64,000 nucleotides of DNA from Silvibacterium acidisoli (lineage in GTDB: Bacteria; Acidobacteriota; Terriglobia; Terriglobales; Acidobacteriaceae). A program made the position numbers and the translations under genes. A model generated the notes under the pieces. It worked only from the letters and a program-made list of their open reading frames with translations. It did no database searches and was not told the DNA's origin. Of this stretch, positions 62,817-64,000 are shown piece by piece; position 1 is the stretch's first letter; each line of letters opens with the position of its first letter. The stretch lies in assembly GCA_022870745.1 (NCBI GenBank), contig CP085323.1, positions 5,295,901 through 5,359,900 on the forward strand. The letters run 5' to 3'.

Positions 62817-64000
62817 TCCCGCCAACGCCGGTGTTGTTAGTGGACGGCCCACAACAAAGCGCGGCTCTCATCGATCATTCCCCTTACACCGTGGGGCGTT
62901 CGGCCGGTTGCGATCTCTATCTGCGGCATTCCTATGTATCGCGGAAGCACGCCGAAATCGTCTTTGAAGACGGCAGCTTTTTTCTCGTCGACAAGGGCAG
63001 CCGCCACGGCACCTACGTGAACAACCGGAAGATTGAACGGCACAAACTCTGCGCCAATGACAGGGTAGAGTTCGGAATGGTCAACGGCCCGCAGCTTCGC
63101 TTTGGTGTGAAAGCTCCGGCACCTTCCACCTCCGTCCGCGATCTGCTCAGCCAGCTGCAACCCGAAGCCAGTACAAACACCGCTCTCGAAAAACTGAACT
63201 GGCTGCTCGAAGCCGCGCGCAAGCTCAACGATCATGGCGGAGTCGACCAGGTCCTGAGCGCGCTGATCGAAACCACCCTTGCACTTACGAAGGTAGAGCG
63301 CGGGTTCGTCATGCTCTGCGATCCCGAAGGGGAAGGGTTGAAGCTTGCCGCTGGCTTCAACAGCACAGGACAGGGGCTCGTCGATGACTCAACCATCTCG
63401 CACAGCGCCATCCGCCAGGCACTGCGCAGCGCCGACCCATTTATCGTCACGGATACGCTCAGCGCCGAGAGCGGTTCGCAGACAGACAGCGTCATCGCGC
63501 AGAATATTCGCGCCATCATCTGCATGCCTCTGCGTAGCCGGCGCAATGCTACGAATGGGCGCGGCGAGGTGCTGGGGGTGCTGTATCTCGACAGCCGCAT
63601 ACGATCGGGCAATCTCACCAAGGTAGATAACGACCTGCTCAATACCATCGCGACCGAAGCCGCCGCGCTCGTCGAGAATGCGCAACTCGCGGTAGAAGAA
63701 GAGCATGCCCGCCGCTATCGCGAAGAGCTGAACATCGCCGCCAGTATCCAGCAGAGCCTGATGACGGTGCAGGTTCCGGAACTTCCCTTCGCCCGGATCG
63801 CCACGCGTTTCGACCCCTGCAAGGAAGTTGGCGGAGACTTCTACGATGTGGTCGTCAACGATGATCGTCTTTACGTTGTCATCGCAGACGTAGCAGGCAA
63901 AGGCGTCTCCGCTGCGCTGCTGGCGCACACGCTTCAGGGCATGGTTTACGCGCAGCTGTTGGCGCATCTGCCGCTCGAAGAAATCGCTGACGCACTCAAT
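62817..64000 (+). CDS. FHA-GAF-PP2C (SpoIIE-type) regulator, cut by window end
   Basis: At least 394 residues, open to the end of the window; the ATG at 62817 has GAGGAG upstream. FHA domain at ~8-100 (YTVGRSAGCDLYL, SRKHAEI, DKGSRHGTYVNNRKIE), a phosphothreonine reader. GAF domain at ~135-300 (LIETTLALTKVERGFVMLCD, EVLGVLYLDSRIRS). Helix (EEEHARRYREELNIAASIQQ) and start of a SpoIIE/RsbU-type phosphatase (FDPCKEVGGDFYDVV with the metal-binding GGDFYD, VIADVAGKGVSAALLA). It likely acts in a partner-switch pathway, dephosphorylating an anti-sigma antagonist. Divergent from the kynureninase-like gene by 81 bases. Confidence 0.92.

Overview
This 64-kb window looks like chromosomal DNA of a soil Acidobacteriota (class Terriglobia, the Granulicella/Edaphobacter/Terriglobus type). 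The assignment is an inference. It rests on three very large TonB-dependent receptors that each begin with a carboxypeptidase-regulatory-like domain, on two membrane-anchored winged-helix regulators of a kind common in that phylum, on a PadR plus MacB-like permease pair, and on a complete Kdp potassium-uptake locus. No rRNA, CRISPR array, prophage or intact insertion sequence was seen. One tRNA gene, tRNA-Asn(GTT), lies at 39.9 kb.

Layout. 0-0.9 kb: a decayed reading frame whose end resembles a GT1-type glycosyltransferase, then non-coding DNA. 0.9-8.6 kb (minus strand): ECF sigma factor, anti-sigma factor, TonB receptor and secreted deacetylase-like protein, apparently one regulated unit. 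9.1-17.2 kb: a GH27 alpha-galactosidase facing a membrane-bound winged-helix regulator, followed by a second TonB receptor and a fibronectin-III protein that has lost its front end. 17.4-18.9 kb: TetR regulator and short-chain dehydrogenase. 18.9-19.7 kb: non-coding DNA with a 20-bp inverted repeat. 19.7-26.7 kb (minus strand): MscS channel, DinB-like protein, a three-gene module (periplasmic protein, cytochrome b, YedY-like molybdoenzyme), a secreted protein and a DUF308-like membrane protein. 27.1-39.8 kb: a segment flanked by two decayed tyrosine-recombinase ends. It holds a second membrane winged-helix regulator, a metallophosphoesterase, a third TonB receptor and a secreted protein, then an ABC exporter facing a PadR regulator and a MacB-like protein. 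The right-hand recombinase remnant lies next to tRNA-Asn.

From 40 kb on the content is more core-like: a 59-residue zinc-ribbon protein, a PAS-GGDEF-EAL protein, a secreted protein, a rhodanese, a CPBP protease, AccA, a seven-heme cytochrome with TPRs, a serine hydrolase, DNA polymerase III alpha, and the kdp locus. The kdp locus has a short KdpD facing KdpE, then a porin, a 28-residue peptide, KdpF, KdpA, KdpB and KdpC. A kynureninase-like enzyme and an FHA-GAF-PP2C regulator (cut by the window end) close the window.

Functionally, the left 35 kb is about nutrient capture. Three TonB receptors are each tied to a secreted or periplasmic hydrolase, and each is near a dedicated regulator: ECF/anti-sigma once, a membrane winged-helix protein twice. 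The two winged-helix proteins share a strongly conserved extracytoplasmic domain of unknown role and are the best lead for something undescribed.
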